Positions 33,552 through 42,477 of a stretch of DNA of 64,000 nt are shown one piece after another. The stretch is from assembly GCF_020169515.1 (NCBI RefSeq), contig NZ_JAHMHW010000001.1, positions 186,001-250,000 of the forward strand, written 5' to 3'. The notes beneath the pieces are model-generated. The model saw nothing but the letters and a program-made list of their open reading frames with translations. It did no database searches and was not told the DNA's origin. A program made the translations under genes and the position numbers. The DNA comes from Paenibacillus vietnamensis (GTDB taxonomy: Bacteria; Bacillota; Bacilli; Paenibacillales; Paenibacillaceae). Each line of letters starts with the position of its first letter. Positions within the stretch are counted from its first letter, which is position 1.

Positions 33552-35927
33552 ATGGCGAAGAGAAAATTGGTTGTGATCGGAAACGGAATGGCGGGCGTGC
33601 GCTGTGTCGAGGAGATTTTGAGCCTCGACCGGGACGCCTTTGAAATTACGATTTTCGGCAAAGAGCCCCATCCTAACTATAACCGGATCTTATTATCGAA
33701 GGTGCTGCAGGGCGATACGACCATCCAAGATATTACGATTAATGACTGGCAATGGTACAAGGACAACAATATCCAGCTGTTCACGAATGAACCGGTAACG
33801 CAGGTAGATACGGAGCGCAAAAGAGTCGTTACGGAGACAGGCAGATCCGTCCGATACGACGAGCTGATCTTCGCTACCGGTTCTTTGCCGTTTATGCTGC
33901 CGCTCCCGGGTGCAAACAAAAAAGGTGTAACCGCTTTCCGGGATATTCGCGACTGCGAAACGATGGTAGAAGCGTCCAAAAGCTATGAAAAGGCCGTCGT
34001 CATCGGCGGGGGCTTGCTGGGACTCGAAGCGGCACGCGGCTTGCTGAACCTGGGCATGAAGGTGGATGTCGTTCATATTTTCGACAGCATCATGGAAAGA
34101 CAGCTGGACCGGACCGCGGCCAAAATGCTGCAAGCCGAGCTCGAAAAACAGGGGATGCGTTTCTTGCTCGAGAAGCAGTCCGAAGAGATTATCGGCCGCA
34201 GCCGGATCGTCGGGCTGAAGTTTAAGGACGGTACTAAGACGGATGCCGACCTGCTGGTCATGGCAGTAGGCGTAAGGCCTAACGTGCAGCTGGCCAAGGA
34301 TGCGCAAATCGAGACCAACCGCGCAATCGTCGTGAACGACTATATGCAGTCCGGCGTGCCGAACGTCTATGCGGTCGGGGAATGCGCGGAGCACCGCGGC
34401 ATTGTGTACGGCCTCGTCGCACCGCTTTACGAGCAAGGAAAGGTGCTCGCCAAAACGCTGTGCGGAGTGGAGAACGAAGGGTATCACGGTTCGGTGCTGG
34501 CCACTCAGCTGAAGGTTTCGGGCGTGGACGTCTTCTCGGCCGGCGAATTCATGGACAGCGACGAAGTGAAGTCGCTGAAATGGGTTGACGGAATCCGCGG
34601 CAAGTACAAGAAAATCGTCGTCCGCGACAATAAAATCGTTGGCGCAGTATTATTCGGCGATATCAGCGAAGGAAATAAGCTCCTTAATATGATCAAGCAG
34701 CAGACGGATATTTCCGTCTACGAGAAGGAAATGAACGCTGGAGCAGGCGGCCAGGAGTCGGCGGAAGCCGCAATCGCGGCGATGTCAGACAAGGAGCTGG
34801 TCTGCTCCTGTAACGGCGTGTCTAAAGGAACGATCGTTCAGGCCATTCAGGAGCACGGCTTGCAAACGGTCGATGAAGTGAAAAAGTGTACGAAAGCCTC
34901 CAGCTCCTGCGGAAGCTGTAAAACGTTGGTCGGCAGCATTTTGGATTATGTGCATCTTCACGGCTTCGGGCAGACGGCCGAGAAAGAAACGGTTTGCGCC
35001 TGCACGACGCTCAGCCATGACGAACTTATGCTGGAAATCCAGAACCGCCGGTTTGCCGATACGGGCGAAATTATGGCCGCATTGGATTGGCAAACCGAAG
35101 CAGGCTGCGAGGGATGCCGTCCCGCATTGTCTTATTATTTGGGTGTTCACGGTACTGCTGCGGCGGCTGGCCCAAGCGCACAAACGGATGTGCAAGCAGG
35201 CAGGCTGAACGACGGTACATACGCTGTTATGCCTAAGCTGTATGGCGGCGTTACGACTCCCGAGCAGCTGAGGCATATTGCGGATACGGCCGAGAAATTT
35301 GCAATTCCGCTTGTGAAGCTGCTGGAAGGACCGCGGCTTGGCTTGCTCGGCGTGCCGGAAGCGGATGTCGAAGCTGTCCTTACGGAATTGAATATGCCGC
35401 TTGTCGGGCCGGTCCATGGCAAACCGGTGAGCTCGGTCGGAACATGCAGCGGAATCGGTTATGCCGCGGATGCAATGCAGGATTCCATCCCGCTCGGCAT
35501 TTCTCTGGAGAAAAGGCTGGAGCGGATGCAGCTGCCGTATGAAATCAAAATCGGCGTATCCGCCAGTCCGCTAAACGAGGCAGGATCTCTGACGAAGGAT
35601 ATCGGAATCGTAGGGGCGCCGGGCGGCTGGGAGCTGTATGTAGGCGGCAGCGGCGATCGCATCGTGAAGCAAGGCCAGCTGCTTTGCACGGCTGCAACGG
35701 ACGGGGAGCTGCTGACGCTTGCGGCTGCATTCCTTCAGTATTACAGGGAGACGGGGTATTACGCGGAGCGTCTGCCGCAGTGGATCGAACGGATGGGACT
35801 GCTGCAGATCAGAGAAGCGCTATTCGACCCTTATGTTCTGAGCTTATTGGAAAGCCGCGCGGAAACCGCGTCGTCCGCTTTGCCGGAGCAAGCAAATCAG
35901 CAGCCGTCGGCTGTGGTGACAAGGTGA
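33552..35927 (+). CDS. nasB: Nitrate reductase electron-transfer subunit (NasB-like) with inactive siroheme domain
   Basis: ATG 33552, seven bases after GGAGG, is chosen over ATG 33549. The 791-residue protein is parallel to NasD along its whole length: FAD and NAD domains and two BFD-like [2Fe-2S] segments with all cysteines (C-S-C-N-G, C-G-S-C, C-A-C-T-T, C-E-G-C). In the siroheme domain the first ligand motif reads C-S-G-I-G-Y and the second S-P-L-N-E, so three of the four ligand cysteines are lost. It therefore cannot bind the siroheme-4Fe4S centre as NasD does. It precedes the catalytic nitrate reductase by four bases. It likely passes electrons from NAD(P)H to NasC. It looks like an old NasD duplicate turned into an electron donor. 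Confidence 0.85.
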   Translation: MAKRKLVVIGNGMAGVRCVEEILSLDRDAFEITIFGKEPHPNYNRILLSKVLQGDTTIQDITINDWQWYKDNNIQLFTNEPVTQVDTERKRVVTETGRSVRYDELIFATGSLPFMLPLPGANKKGVTAFRDIRDCETMVEASKSYEKAVVIGGGLLGLEAARGLLNLGMKVDVVHIFDSIMERQLDRTAAKMLQAELEKQGMRFLLEKQSEEIIGRSRIVGLKFKDGTKTDADLLVMAVGVRPNVQLAKDAQIETNRAIVVNDYMQSGVPNVYAVGECAEHRGIVYGLVAPLYEQGKVLAKTLCGVENEGYHGSVLATQLKVSGVDVFSAGEFMDSDEVKSLKWVDGIRGKYKKIVVRDNKIVGAVLFGDISEGNKLLNMIKQQTDISVYEKEMNAGAGGQESAEAAIAAMSDKELVCSCNGVSKGTIVQAIQEHGLQTVDEVKKCTKASSSCGSCKTLVGSILDYVHLHGFGQTAEKETVCACTTLSHDELMLEIQNRRFADTGEIMAALDWQTEAGCEGCRPALSYYLGVHGTAAAAGPSAQTDVQAGRLNDGTYAVMPKLYGGVTTPEQLRHIADTAEKFAIPLVKLLEGPRLGLLGVPEADVEAVLTELNMPLVGPVHGKPVSSVGTCSGIGYAADAMQDSIPLGISLEKRLERMQLPYEIKIGVSASPLNEAGSLTKDIGIVGAPGGWELYVGGSGDRIVKQGQLLCTAATDGELLTLAAAFLQYYRETGYYAERLPQWIERMGLLQIREALFDPYVLSLLESRAETASSALPEQANQQPSAVVTR

Positions 35928-35931
35928 TCAG

Positions 35932-38070
35932 ATGAAACCATTATCGGTACTTACCCAAAAAGCGGCAGCTTCTCCGGAGCATGACCTTATCATGGATACG
36001 CAATGTCCTTTTTGCAGCGTGCAGTGTAAAATGCAGGTCATCGAGCATGCCGGCGAAACTCGCAGCACGTATACCGTTCTTCCGAAGCCAAACGCGGCTT
36101 CGGAAGGGCGTTTGTGCATCAAGGGGATGAACGCGTACCAGCATGCCCTCAGCGGAGAGCGGATCGCTTACCCGATGGCCAAGGTGGACGGGGAGTTCGT
36201 CCGCGTCAGCTGGGAGGAAGCTTATCGGCTCATTCAATCCCGGTTCTCGCAAATCCGGCAGGATTTCGGAAGCGATGCGGTGGGCGTGTACGGCGGCGGG
36301 TCGTTAACGAACGAATCCGCCTATTTGCTCGGGAAGTTCGCCAGGGTCGCGCTGCGGACCAAGTATATCGATTACAACGGCCGGTTTTGCATGTCGGCGG
36401 CAGCGTCGGCCGGCAACAAGGCATTTGGCATCGACCGCGGCCTGACGAACCGGCTGTCGGATATTGCTGCGGCGAAGTGCATCATATTGGCGGGGACGAA
36501 CATTGCGGAGTGCCAGCCGACGCTGATGCCGTATTTTACGGGAGCCAAGGAAAACGGCGCTTTCATCATTGCTATCGACCCAAGAAATACGGGCACGACG
36601 GAGATGGCCGATCTGCATTTGAAGGTGAAGCCGGGTATGGACGCCGCATTGGTTAACGGCATGCTGAAGGTGCTGCTGGACGGCGGGTTTGCGGACGAAG
36701 CGTTTATCCGCAGCCGCACGAGAGGCTATGACGAGCTGAAGGCGCATCTGGCAGCGATCGACTTGGACGAAGTCTCGGAAATAACGGGCGTCCCGCTGGC
36801 GCAAATCCGCGAGGCTGCCGAAGCGTTCGGCAAAGCGGCGACCGGTATGGTGTTTACCGCAAGGGGCGTGGAGCAGCAGACGGACGGATATATGGCCGTT
36901 CGAAACTTCCTCAACATGGTACTGATAACCGGTAAAATCGGGAAGGAAGGCTGCGGCTACGGCGCGGTTACCGGCCAAGGCAACGGGCAAGGGGGCAGGG
37001 AGCACGGGCAAAAGGCCGATCAACTTCCGGGCTACCGTTTGATTGAAAATCCGGCCGATCGCGCTTATATCGCTGAGGTTTGGGGCGTGCAGCCGGAAGA
37101 CTTGCCGGGCAAAGGCGTTTCCGCTTATGAAATGATGGAGAAGGTACATGAAGAGGAAATTCGCGCCCTGTTTGTCATGGGCTCCAACCCGATCGTCTCC
37201 AATCCTAATGCCAACTTCGTGGAAGAGGGCTTGCGCAAGCTGCAGTTTCTGGTCGTTGCGGATATGTTCTTATCGGAAACGGCTAAACTTGCGGATTTGA
37301 TTTTGCCGACGACTTCATATTTGGAAAATGAAGGCACATTGACGAACCTCGAAGGCCGCGTCCTCTTAAGGGAAGCAAGCCGGCCGCCGGCGGGAGAGGC
37401 GAAGAACGACTGGGAAATTCTGTGCGCCATTGCCGGTACGCTCGGCAAGGAAGCTTATTTTCCATTTACGTCGGCCGAGCAAATTTTCGAGGAGCTTCGT
37501 GTGGCAAGCCGGGGCGGCATCGCCGATTATTACGGCATCACCTATGACCGGCTGCGGCGGGAAGAAGGAGTTTATTGGCCTTGTCCAAGTCCGGATCATC
37601 CGGGGGAGAAAAGGCTGTTCGAGACGTCGTTCGCTCATCCGGACGGCAGGGCGGAAATGATTGCGGTAGACAATCACTTCCCTGATGAGCAGGTAAGCGG
37701 GGAGTTTCCGCTGTATTTGACGACCGGCCGCGTGCTCTCGCACTATTTGACGGGTGTTCAAACGAGAAGGAGCCATACGCTGGCCGCCCGCAGCTTCGAA
37801 TCCTTTATGGAAATCCATCCGAAGACGGCGAAAAAATACCGGATCGAGGACGACTCGTTAATCCGGCTGGAATCGAAGCGGGGAAGCATCGTCGTCCGCA
37901 GCAAGCTGACGAGGGAAATCCGCGAAGATACGGTATTCGTGCCTATGCATTGGGGCGATATCCAAAATGTTAACAAAATTACGAACCAGGCGCTGGATCC
38001 GACGTGCAGAATGCCGGGCTTCAAAGTATGCGCCGTTAACGCAAAGCCGCTTGTCGGTGCAAATAGCTAA
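35932..38070 (+). CDS. nasC: Assimilatory nitrate reductase, molybdopterin catalytic subunit
   Basis: The 712-residue protein begins with a [4Fe-4S] site (Cys25, Cys28, Cys32 and Cys62; C-P-F-C-S-V-Q-C), then the molybdopterin oxidoreductase domains, including Y-N-G-R-F-C-M-S-A-A near residue 146, and ends with the molydopterin dinucleotide-binding domain (T-G-R-V-L-S-H-Y and F-V-P-M-H-W-G). The length agrees with cytosolic NasC, and no Tat signal is present. It reduces nitrate to nitrite for NasD/NasE. It starts four bases after nasB. A terminator follows. Siroheme and molybdenum-cofactor biosynthesis genes are not in the window. Confidence 0.92.
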   Translation: MKPLSVLTQKAAASPEHDLIMDTQCPFCSVQCKMQVIEHAGETRSTYTVLPKPNAASEGRLCIKGMNAYQHALSGERIAYPMAKVDGEFVRVSWEEAYRLIQSRFSQIRQDFGSDAVGVYGGGSLTNESAYLLGKFARVALRTKYIDYNGRFCMSAAASAGNKAFGIDRGLTNRLSDIAAAKCIILAGTNIAECQPTLMPYFTGAKENGAFIIAIDPRNTGTTEMADLHLKVKPGMDAALVNGMLKVLLDGGFADEAFIRSRTRGYDELKAHLAAIDLDEVSEITGVPLAQIREAAEAFGKAATGMVFTARGVEQQTDGYMAVRNFLNMVLITGKIGKEGCGYGAVTGQGNGQGGREHGQKADQLPGYRLIENPADRAYIAEVWGVQPEDLPGKGVSAYEMMEKVHEEEIRALFVMGSNPIVSNPNANFVEEGLRKLQFLVVADMFLSETAKLADLILPTTSYLENEGTLTNLEGRVLLREASRPPAGEAKNDWEILCAIAGTLGKEAYFPFTSAEQIFEELRVASRGGIADYYGITYDRLRREEGVYWPCPSPDHPGEKRLFETSFAHPDGRAEMIAVDNHFPDEQVSGEFPLYLTTGRVLSHYLTGVQTRRSHTLAARSFESFMEIHPKTAKKYRIEDDSLIRLESKRGSIVVRSKLTREIREDTVFVPMHWGDIQNVNKITNQALDPTCRMPGFKVCAVNAKPLVGANS

Positions 38071-38080
38071 TCGAATCGCC

Positions 38081-38117
38081 AAACCGTTCCGCCCTTTCCG
38101 GCTGAACGGTTTTTTTA
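38081..38117 (+). terminator. Terminator of the nitrate assimilation operon
   Basis: An 8-9-bp stem (38081-38089 with 38104-38112) overlaps a run of seven T residues. Confidence 0.85.
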
Positions 38118-38150
38118 TTGCGGCGATGCCGATGAACACTGCTGCAGGTG

Positions 38151-38179
38151 TAGGCATACCGCCTTGATGGGGCTATAAT
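38151..38179 (+). promoter_or_regulatory. Probable promoter of the MATE-like gene
   Basis: TAGGCA (38151-38156), a 17-base spacer and a perfect TATAAT (38174-38179) lie 50 bases before the start codon at 38230. Confidence 0.45.
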
Positions 38180-38229
38180 TGAACAAGAAATCAAATCACG
38201 TTCATGTCAGCAATGAAGGAGTCCATGCA

Positions 38230-39552
38230 ATGAGCCAGCCATTATCACAGACAAAGCAGCAGCCGGTCAGCATGATGAAGCTATGGTCGTTTTTTCTTCC
38301 GCTAGGTATTTCGGCAAGCTTGGTCACGATTTCGCATGTCATCATTAACGGTACGTTAAGCCGGTCTGCCGACCCTGAACGCATTATCTCCAGCTACGCT
38401 GTCGCGATGAGCCTGCTGGCGATTACGGAGCGGCCGGCCGTGCTGCTGCGGCAAACCTGCTCCGCGCTCGTCCGGGACAAGCGTTCCTTTCAGGCGACGC
38501 TGACGGTTGCGCAGCTCGTATTCACAAGCATTTTGGCGATGGGACTGATTATCAGCTATACCCCGCTCGGCACGCTTGTATTCAAAGGGATATTCGGAGT
38601 CGGCGAAGACAGCGTCCGGGACGTCATCCGCGTCTATCAAGTGCTGATGTTCGTCAGCATTTTCTCCGGAATCCGCTGCTTCTACCAAGGCGTTATCATT
38701 TATAACCTGCGTACCAAATGGCTGACGATCGGCATGGTGATCCGGCTGGCCGGGATGTATGCCATGTCCTTGTATTTCATCAATACGGGCGTTCACAGCG
38801 CGGTTGTCGGGGCCGTTATTTTTCTGTTCGGCATGATGATCGAGGCTGCGGTCAGCTTCGCGGAGGGGCGCCTGCTCGTGCGCCAAATGCCGGACAAGCT
38901 CGAGAGCCATGACATCGAAAGAAAGCGGCATGTGTTTTCCTTTTACCGTCCGCTTCTGTTCTCTTCGTTCATATCGGTATGGATCGGTCCGGCCATCAAT
39001 GCCGTTCTCGGGAAAACGTGGGATGCGCATTTGTCTATCTCATCCTTTGCGATCGCGGCCAGTCTGATTATGCTGCTGAGCAGCTTTTTCAGCTATTTTC
39101 ATCAAATCGTCCTTAACTTTTACCGGATCGATCCGTCCGCGGTGCGGAAATTTACGTTGATGCTCGGCTTTGTGCCTGCGATTTTAATGGGTATTATCGC
39201 CTTTACGCCGGTGGGGGCGCTGCTGCTTGAGCACGTGATCGGAGTTCACGGCCGGCTGCAGGAGGAGAGCATGCGGGTGCTGCGGGGCTTTGTCCTGTTT
39301 GCGCTGGTGATGCCATGGCTGGATGTGATGAACGGGCTTGTCCTCGTGCGCGGGCAAACAAAGCTGATTATCGGCTCGCAGCTCTCGAATCTTAGTATAA
39401 CGTTGACGACGCTGATTCTCTGCCTATGGACGGCGCCGGAATGGAATGGGTCGATCGGGGCTTGGGCGCAGTCGGCCGGCATGGCGGCGGAGCTGCTCTT
39501 TGTCATGTTAGCGCTGCGGTTCATTAAACCGGCGGATACGAATATAAGGTGA
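38230..39552 (+). CDS. MATE-like multidrug/oligosaccharidyl-lipid exporter
   Basis: ATG 38230, eight bases after AAGGAG, is the likely start; an upstream in-frame TTG at 38179 coincides with the -10 box. The 440-residue product has about 12 hydrophobic helices in two related halves and reads as a member of the MOP flippase superfamily (MATE/PST type). It begins with an F-F-L-P-L-G-I-S segment, and the two halves are linked near E-S-H-D-I-E-R-K-R. It has no operon partners: terminators or spacing separate it on both sides. The substrate, drug or lipid, cannot be told. Confidence 0.7.
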   Translation: MSQPLSQTKQQPVSMMKLWSFFLPLGISASLVTISHVIINGTLSRSADPERIISSYAVAMSLLAITERPAVLLRQTCSALVRDKRSFQATLTVAQLVFTSILAMGLIISYTPLGTLVFKGIFGVGEDSVRDVIRVYQVLMFVSIFSGIRCFYQGVIIYNLRTKWLTIGMVIRLAGMYAMSLYFINTGVHSAVVGAVIFLFGMMIEAAVSFAEGRLLVRQMPDKLESHDIERKRHVFSFYRPLLFSSFISVWIGPAINAVLGKTWDAHLSISSFAIAASLIMLLSSFFSYFHQIVLNFYRIDPSAVRKFTLMLGFVPAILMGIIAFTPVGALLLEHVIGVHGRLQEESMRVLRGFVLFALVMPWLDVMNGLVLVRGQTKLIIGSQLSNLSITLTTLILCLWTAPEWNGSIGAWAQSAGMAAELLFVMLALRFIKPADTNIR

Positions 39553-39619
39553 CGGTATCGTTGCGCAGAAGAGGCGGGTGCTTGAGAAATGAATTCTCAG
39601 GCTGCTGTTTTCACCGGCC

Positions 39620-39647
39620 TTGAATCTTACTCAAATTTGATTATAAT
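39620..39647 (+). promoter_or_regulatory. Promoter of the efflux/PadR operon
   Basis: TTGAAT (39620-39625), a 16-base spacer and a perfect TATAAT (39642-39647). The first operator half lies between the two boxes. Confidence 0.65.
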
Positions 39648-39673
39648 CAGAAATGGTTATTCAAATTTGAGTA
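39628..39673 (+). promoter_or_regulatory. Paired palindromic operator, likely for the PadR regulator
   Basis: TACTCAAATTTGA at 39628-39640 is repeated in exact inverted form at 39661-39673, and each copy has the self-complementary core TCAAATTTGA. One copy overlaps the promoter spacer and the other lies just after the -10. The only regulator gene in this unit is the PadR-type gene at 41272, so autorepression together with the pump is inferred. Confidence 0.7.
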
Positions 39674-39687
39674 GTGAGGTGTTACAT

Positions 39688-41265
39688 ATGGATACAGCGA
39701 AAAGCAACGTCAAGCTCGTCGTGGCGGGACTTTTGCTCGGCTTGTTCATGTCCGCGCTGGACCAGACGATCGTCTCGACGGCCATGACTACGATTATCAA
39801 GAAGCTTGGGGGCATGGAAAGCTTTATTTGGGTTTATTCCGCCTATATGATCGCAATGGTCGTGTCGACGCCGATCTTGGGCAAGCTGTCGGATATGTAC
39901 GGGCGCAAACGGTTTTTCCTGCTCGGCTTAGTGTTGTTTATTGCCGGCTCCGTTATGTGCGGCATGGCGCAAAATATGGACCAGTTGATCGTGTATCGGG
40001 CCATACAGGGCATCGGCGGCGGCGCTTTGATGCCGATTGCGTTTACGATTATTTTCGATATGTTCCCGCCTGAGAAACGCGGCAAAATGATGGGCTTGTT
40101 CGGCGCCGTGTTCGGCATATCGAGCGTTTTTGGTCCGATTTTGGGCGGCGCCATTACGGACAATATCAGCTGGCGCTGGATTTTTTACATCAACGTGCCG
40201 ATCGGAATCGTTGCGATCCTGTTCATTTTGAGGGCATATCATGAAACGCCCAACAAAAAGAAGCAGCATATCGACTGGACCGGAGCTGTTCTGCTGACTG
40301 CGGCCATCCTGTGCCTGATGTTTGGCCTGGAGCTCGGCGGCTCGGAAGGATGGGCCTGGAGCTCGTTCAAAACGGTTTCCTTATTTGTCGGCTCCGCCGT
40401 GTTTCTGATCGGCTTCCTGGTGGCGGAGAGGCTGGCGAAGGACCCGATCATCAAGCTGAGCCTGTTCAAGGAACGGTTATTTACAAGCAGCATGATGATC
40501 AGTCTTCTGTATGGCGGGATCATGATCGCATGCGCCACCTATATTCCGATTTTCATTCAAGGCGTCTTCCATATTAGCGCTACGGAGACGAGCACGGTCC
40601 TCATTCCGATGATGCTCGGGGTTGTCGTAAGTGCGCAGCTGGGAGGACGGGTTGCCATCAAATTCGCGTACCGTAACGTCATGATGATTTCGGCGCTCGT
40701 TCTCGTCATCGGCACGAGCCTGCTCGGCTTCGCCATGGATACGTCGACGAGCCGCGGCCTGATTACGCTGTATATGGTCATAGTCGGCCTGGGCATCGGC
40801 GTCTCGTTTTCCCTGCTTAACATTTCTACGCTCAGCGCCGTTCCGCCGCAGTATAAGGGCTCGGCTTCGTCGCTTATCACGTTTTTCCGCACAATCGGCT
40901 CTGCGTTAGGCGTTACCGTATTCGGGGCGCTGCAGAAGCATACTTTTCAGGAAGGAATTACGGAAGGGACCAATCTTCCGCCGCAAGTGGTCGAGCAAAT
41001 CAAAGGCGGGCAAGCGCTGCTCGATCCGGCCGTACAGGCGCGGATGGGCCTCACGCCGGAAATTGTCAACAATCTGATCGGAAAGCTCGCGGATTCCATC
41101 GTTTTCTTATATCAGTGGTCCGTTCTGCTGCCGGTCGTCGCGATTATTTTCGTCATCCTGATGGGACGAGCCCGTTTGGAGACAGGCCAGCAGGGCCGGC
41201 ACGGCCATTCTAACGTGCAGGGAGACGCCGCGGTGAAGCAGGATCCATCCTTCAACAGGGGGTGA
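39688..41265 (+). CDS. Drug efflux MFS transporter (DHA2/EmrB-QacA type)
   Basis: ATG 39688 follows GAGGTG and lies downstream of the promoter; the open frame extending upstream to 39589 covers the operator and cannot be translated from this promoter. The 525-residue product has 14 hydrophobic helices. Signatures of the family are L-D-Q-T-I-V-S-T-A in helix 1, [10 protein letters not shown] after helix 2 and the motif-C-like G-P-I-L-G-G in helix 5. It exports drugs or toxic metabolites by proton antiport. It shares a transcript with a PadR-family repressor starting seven bases after its stop. Confidence 0.92.
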   Translation: MDTAKSNVKLVVAGLLLGLFMSALDQTIVSTAMTTIIKKLGGMESFIWVYSAYMIAMVVSTPILGKLSDMYGRKRFFLLGLVLFIAGSVMCGMAQNMDQLIVYRAIQGIGGGALMPIAFTIIFDMFPPEKRGKMMGLFGAVFGISSVFGPILGGAITDNISWRWIFYINVPIGIVAILFILRAYHETPNKKKQHIDWTGAVLLTAAILCLMFGLELGGSEGWAWSSFKTVSLFVGSAVFLIGFLVAERLAKDPIIKLSLFKERLFTSSMMISLLYGGIMIACATYIPIFIQGVFHISATETSTVLIPMMLGVVVSAQLGGRVAIKFAYRNVMMISALVLVIGTSLLGFAMDTSTSRGLITLYMVIVGLGIGVSFSLLNISTLSAVPPQYKGSASSLITFFRTIGSALGVTVFGALQKHTFQEGITEGTNLPPQVVEQIKGGQALLDPAVQARMGLTPEIVNNLIGKLADSIVFLYQWSVLLPVVAIIFVILMGRARLETGQQGRHGHSNVQGDAAVKQDPSFNRG

Positions 41266-41271
41266 CCGCTC

Positions 41272-41880
41272 GTGGCCATCAAGCTGCTCATTCTTGGTCT
41301 GCTGATGGAACGCGACCGGCACCCTTACGAGATACGGCAGACGATGAAGGAGCGAAATTGGCATGTCGCCTTCAAGGTACGGGACGGATCTTTGTATTAC
41401 GCGGTCGACCAGCTGCGACAAGACGGCCTAATCGAGGCTGCGGAAATTATCCCGTCGCAGGGCGACAACCGTCCGGACAAAAGAATTTACCGGATTACCG
41501 AAAAGGGCAATGAAGCGTTTCTGGATCTGCTTTACGCCCAGTTCGGGCAGACGGCGGTCCCTTTCCATCCGCTGTTTCCCGGTCTTCCTTTCGTCCGCCG
41601 CGGAGAGATGGAGAAAGTGGCGGAGCTGATGGAGAAGCAGCTTGCTGACTGCGAGGCCCGGATCGCGAAGCTCAGCGCGGTACTGGAAATGAAGCATGCC
41701 TATCTTCCCCGCGGTGCCATTCATATGATCCAAGGGATTATCCGGTTCAGCGAAACGGAGCTGGACTGGCTGAACGACATGCTGGACGACGTGCGTTCCG
41801 GCAAGATGGCCGAGCCGGGTTATGACCCCCGCGGCGCTGAAGGCTGCTCTGGCGCAGCAGATACTAATGAAGTCGAATAA
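41272..41880 (+). CDS. PadR-family transcriptional regulator
   Basis: The 202-residue protein starts with GTG 41272 after an AGGGGGTG site. The N-terminal winged helix has the PadR pattern L-I-L-G-L-L, H-P-Y-E-I and S-L-Y-Y-A-V-D-Q-L. The C-terminal half (residues about 100-180) is helical and dimerising, as in the long PadR subgroup that binds ligands. It lies directly after an efflux pump gene, the classic arrangement of LmrR-like regulators. The paired palindrome at 39628-39673 is the likely binding site. Confidence 0.92.
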   Translation: MAIKLLILGLLMERDRHPYEIRQTMKERNWHVAFKVRDGSLYYAVDQLRQDGLIEAAEIIPSQGDNRPDKRIYRITEKGNEAFLDLLYAQFGQTAVPFHPLFPGLPFVRRGEMEKVAELMEKQLADCEARIAKLSAVLEMKHAYLPRGAIHMIQGIIRFSETELDWLNDMLDDVRSGKMAEPGYDPRGAEGCSGAADTNEVE

Positions 41881-41956
41881 TCGATTTACAGGTGCGGGCT
41901 GTCTCATAAGTAAGTTGGCTCCCCACATAGATGATTCACTTTATCAATAAGACTTT

Positions 41957-42018
41957 CCAAAAGCCGGAAATGGCGGTGCCAGGGATGCTTTCCCTGCTTC
42001 GCCATTTCCGGCTTTTGG
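41957..42018. repeat. 19-bp perfect inverted repeat with inner stem
   Basis: Arms 41957-41975 and 42000-42018 are exact inverted copies; between them a second small stem (AGGGA with TCCCT) forms. There is no long T run on either side. It may be a strong structured end of the PadR transcript or the relic of a small mobile element. Confidence 0.6.
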
Positions 42019-42122
42019 TCTATTGCCGCCCTCTTGAGCAAGTTGCGAGCGAAAGCCACCCGACCTCCAGGTTTACCTTTGCCAGGCCTCGAAGCGCTCT
42101 ACGATGGTAAACTGCGAATCCG

Positions 42123-42190
42123 TTGCAGTTTCTGCAGCAAAAAAGCAATCTGCAATTATTGACCGCTATTTCGCTGCAGTTTCTGCAGCA
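42123..42190. repeat. Tandem-spaced GCAGTTTCTGCAGC repeats
   Basis: The self-complementary word TGCAGTTTCTGCAGCA occurs at 42124-42139 and 42175-42190, 51 bases apart, and related CTGCAG words continue to about 42300. It looks like an intergenic repeat family. Confidence 0.5.
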
Positions 42191-42477
42191 GATTCCAGAC
42201 CGAACGGCCGATTGAGGCTCCTATGGGCTTATTCTGCTGCAGAAGTGCAGGCTAACGATAACAAAGCTCCTCCATGTGAGGTTTCTACTGCAGTTCGTAC
42301 ATCCGAGACAGCCGCTTTTTTATTTGCAGCCAAATTCGTTTGCCGATCCTTGCGGGAGGCGTCGTCCGCCGAACATAATCTGCAGTCCATACACGTAGAG
42401 TTTAAAAACGAATGAATTCGTGCGCCGGGACAGCAGATAAGGTTCGCAGCTAACAGAAGTGAAAGGCGGGATGCGGG

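Larger units (their letters stand above)
41881..42477. other. 600-base intergenic stretch with repeats, no gene
   Basis: It contains a 19-bp perfect inverted repeat (41957-42018), a nearby GGGCTGTCTCATAAG-like sequence (41897-41911) reminiscent of insertion-sequence ends, and repeated TGCAGTTTCTGCAGCA words. An alanine-rich open frame at 42104-42415 is produced by the GCAG repeats and is not believed to be a gene. Confidence 0.5.

Noticed and set aside
38179..38229. TTG 38179 as start of the MATE-like gene
   Set aside because: It coincides with the -10 box and has no ribosome site, whereas ATG 38230 has AAGGAG at eight bases.
39589..39687. N-terminal extension of the efflux pump from ATG 39589
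   Set aside because: The extension covers the promoter and operator; ATG 39688 has its own ribosome site and begins a normal family N-terminus.
42104..42415. 103-codon alanine-rich frame before icmF
   Set aside because: The alanines come from GCAG repeats; no ribosome site and no domain.
41881..42477. Cobalamin riboswitch ahead of icmF
   Set aside because: No B12-box-like sequence was recognised by eye; the hairpins present do not fit that architecture. A covariance search would settle it.
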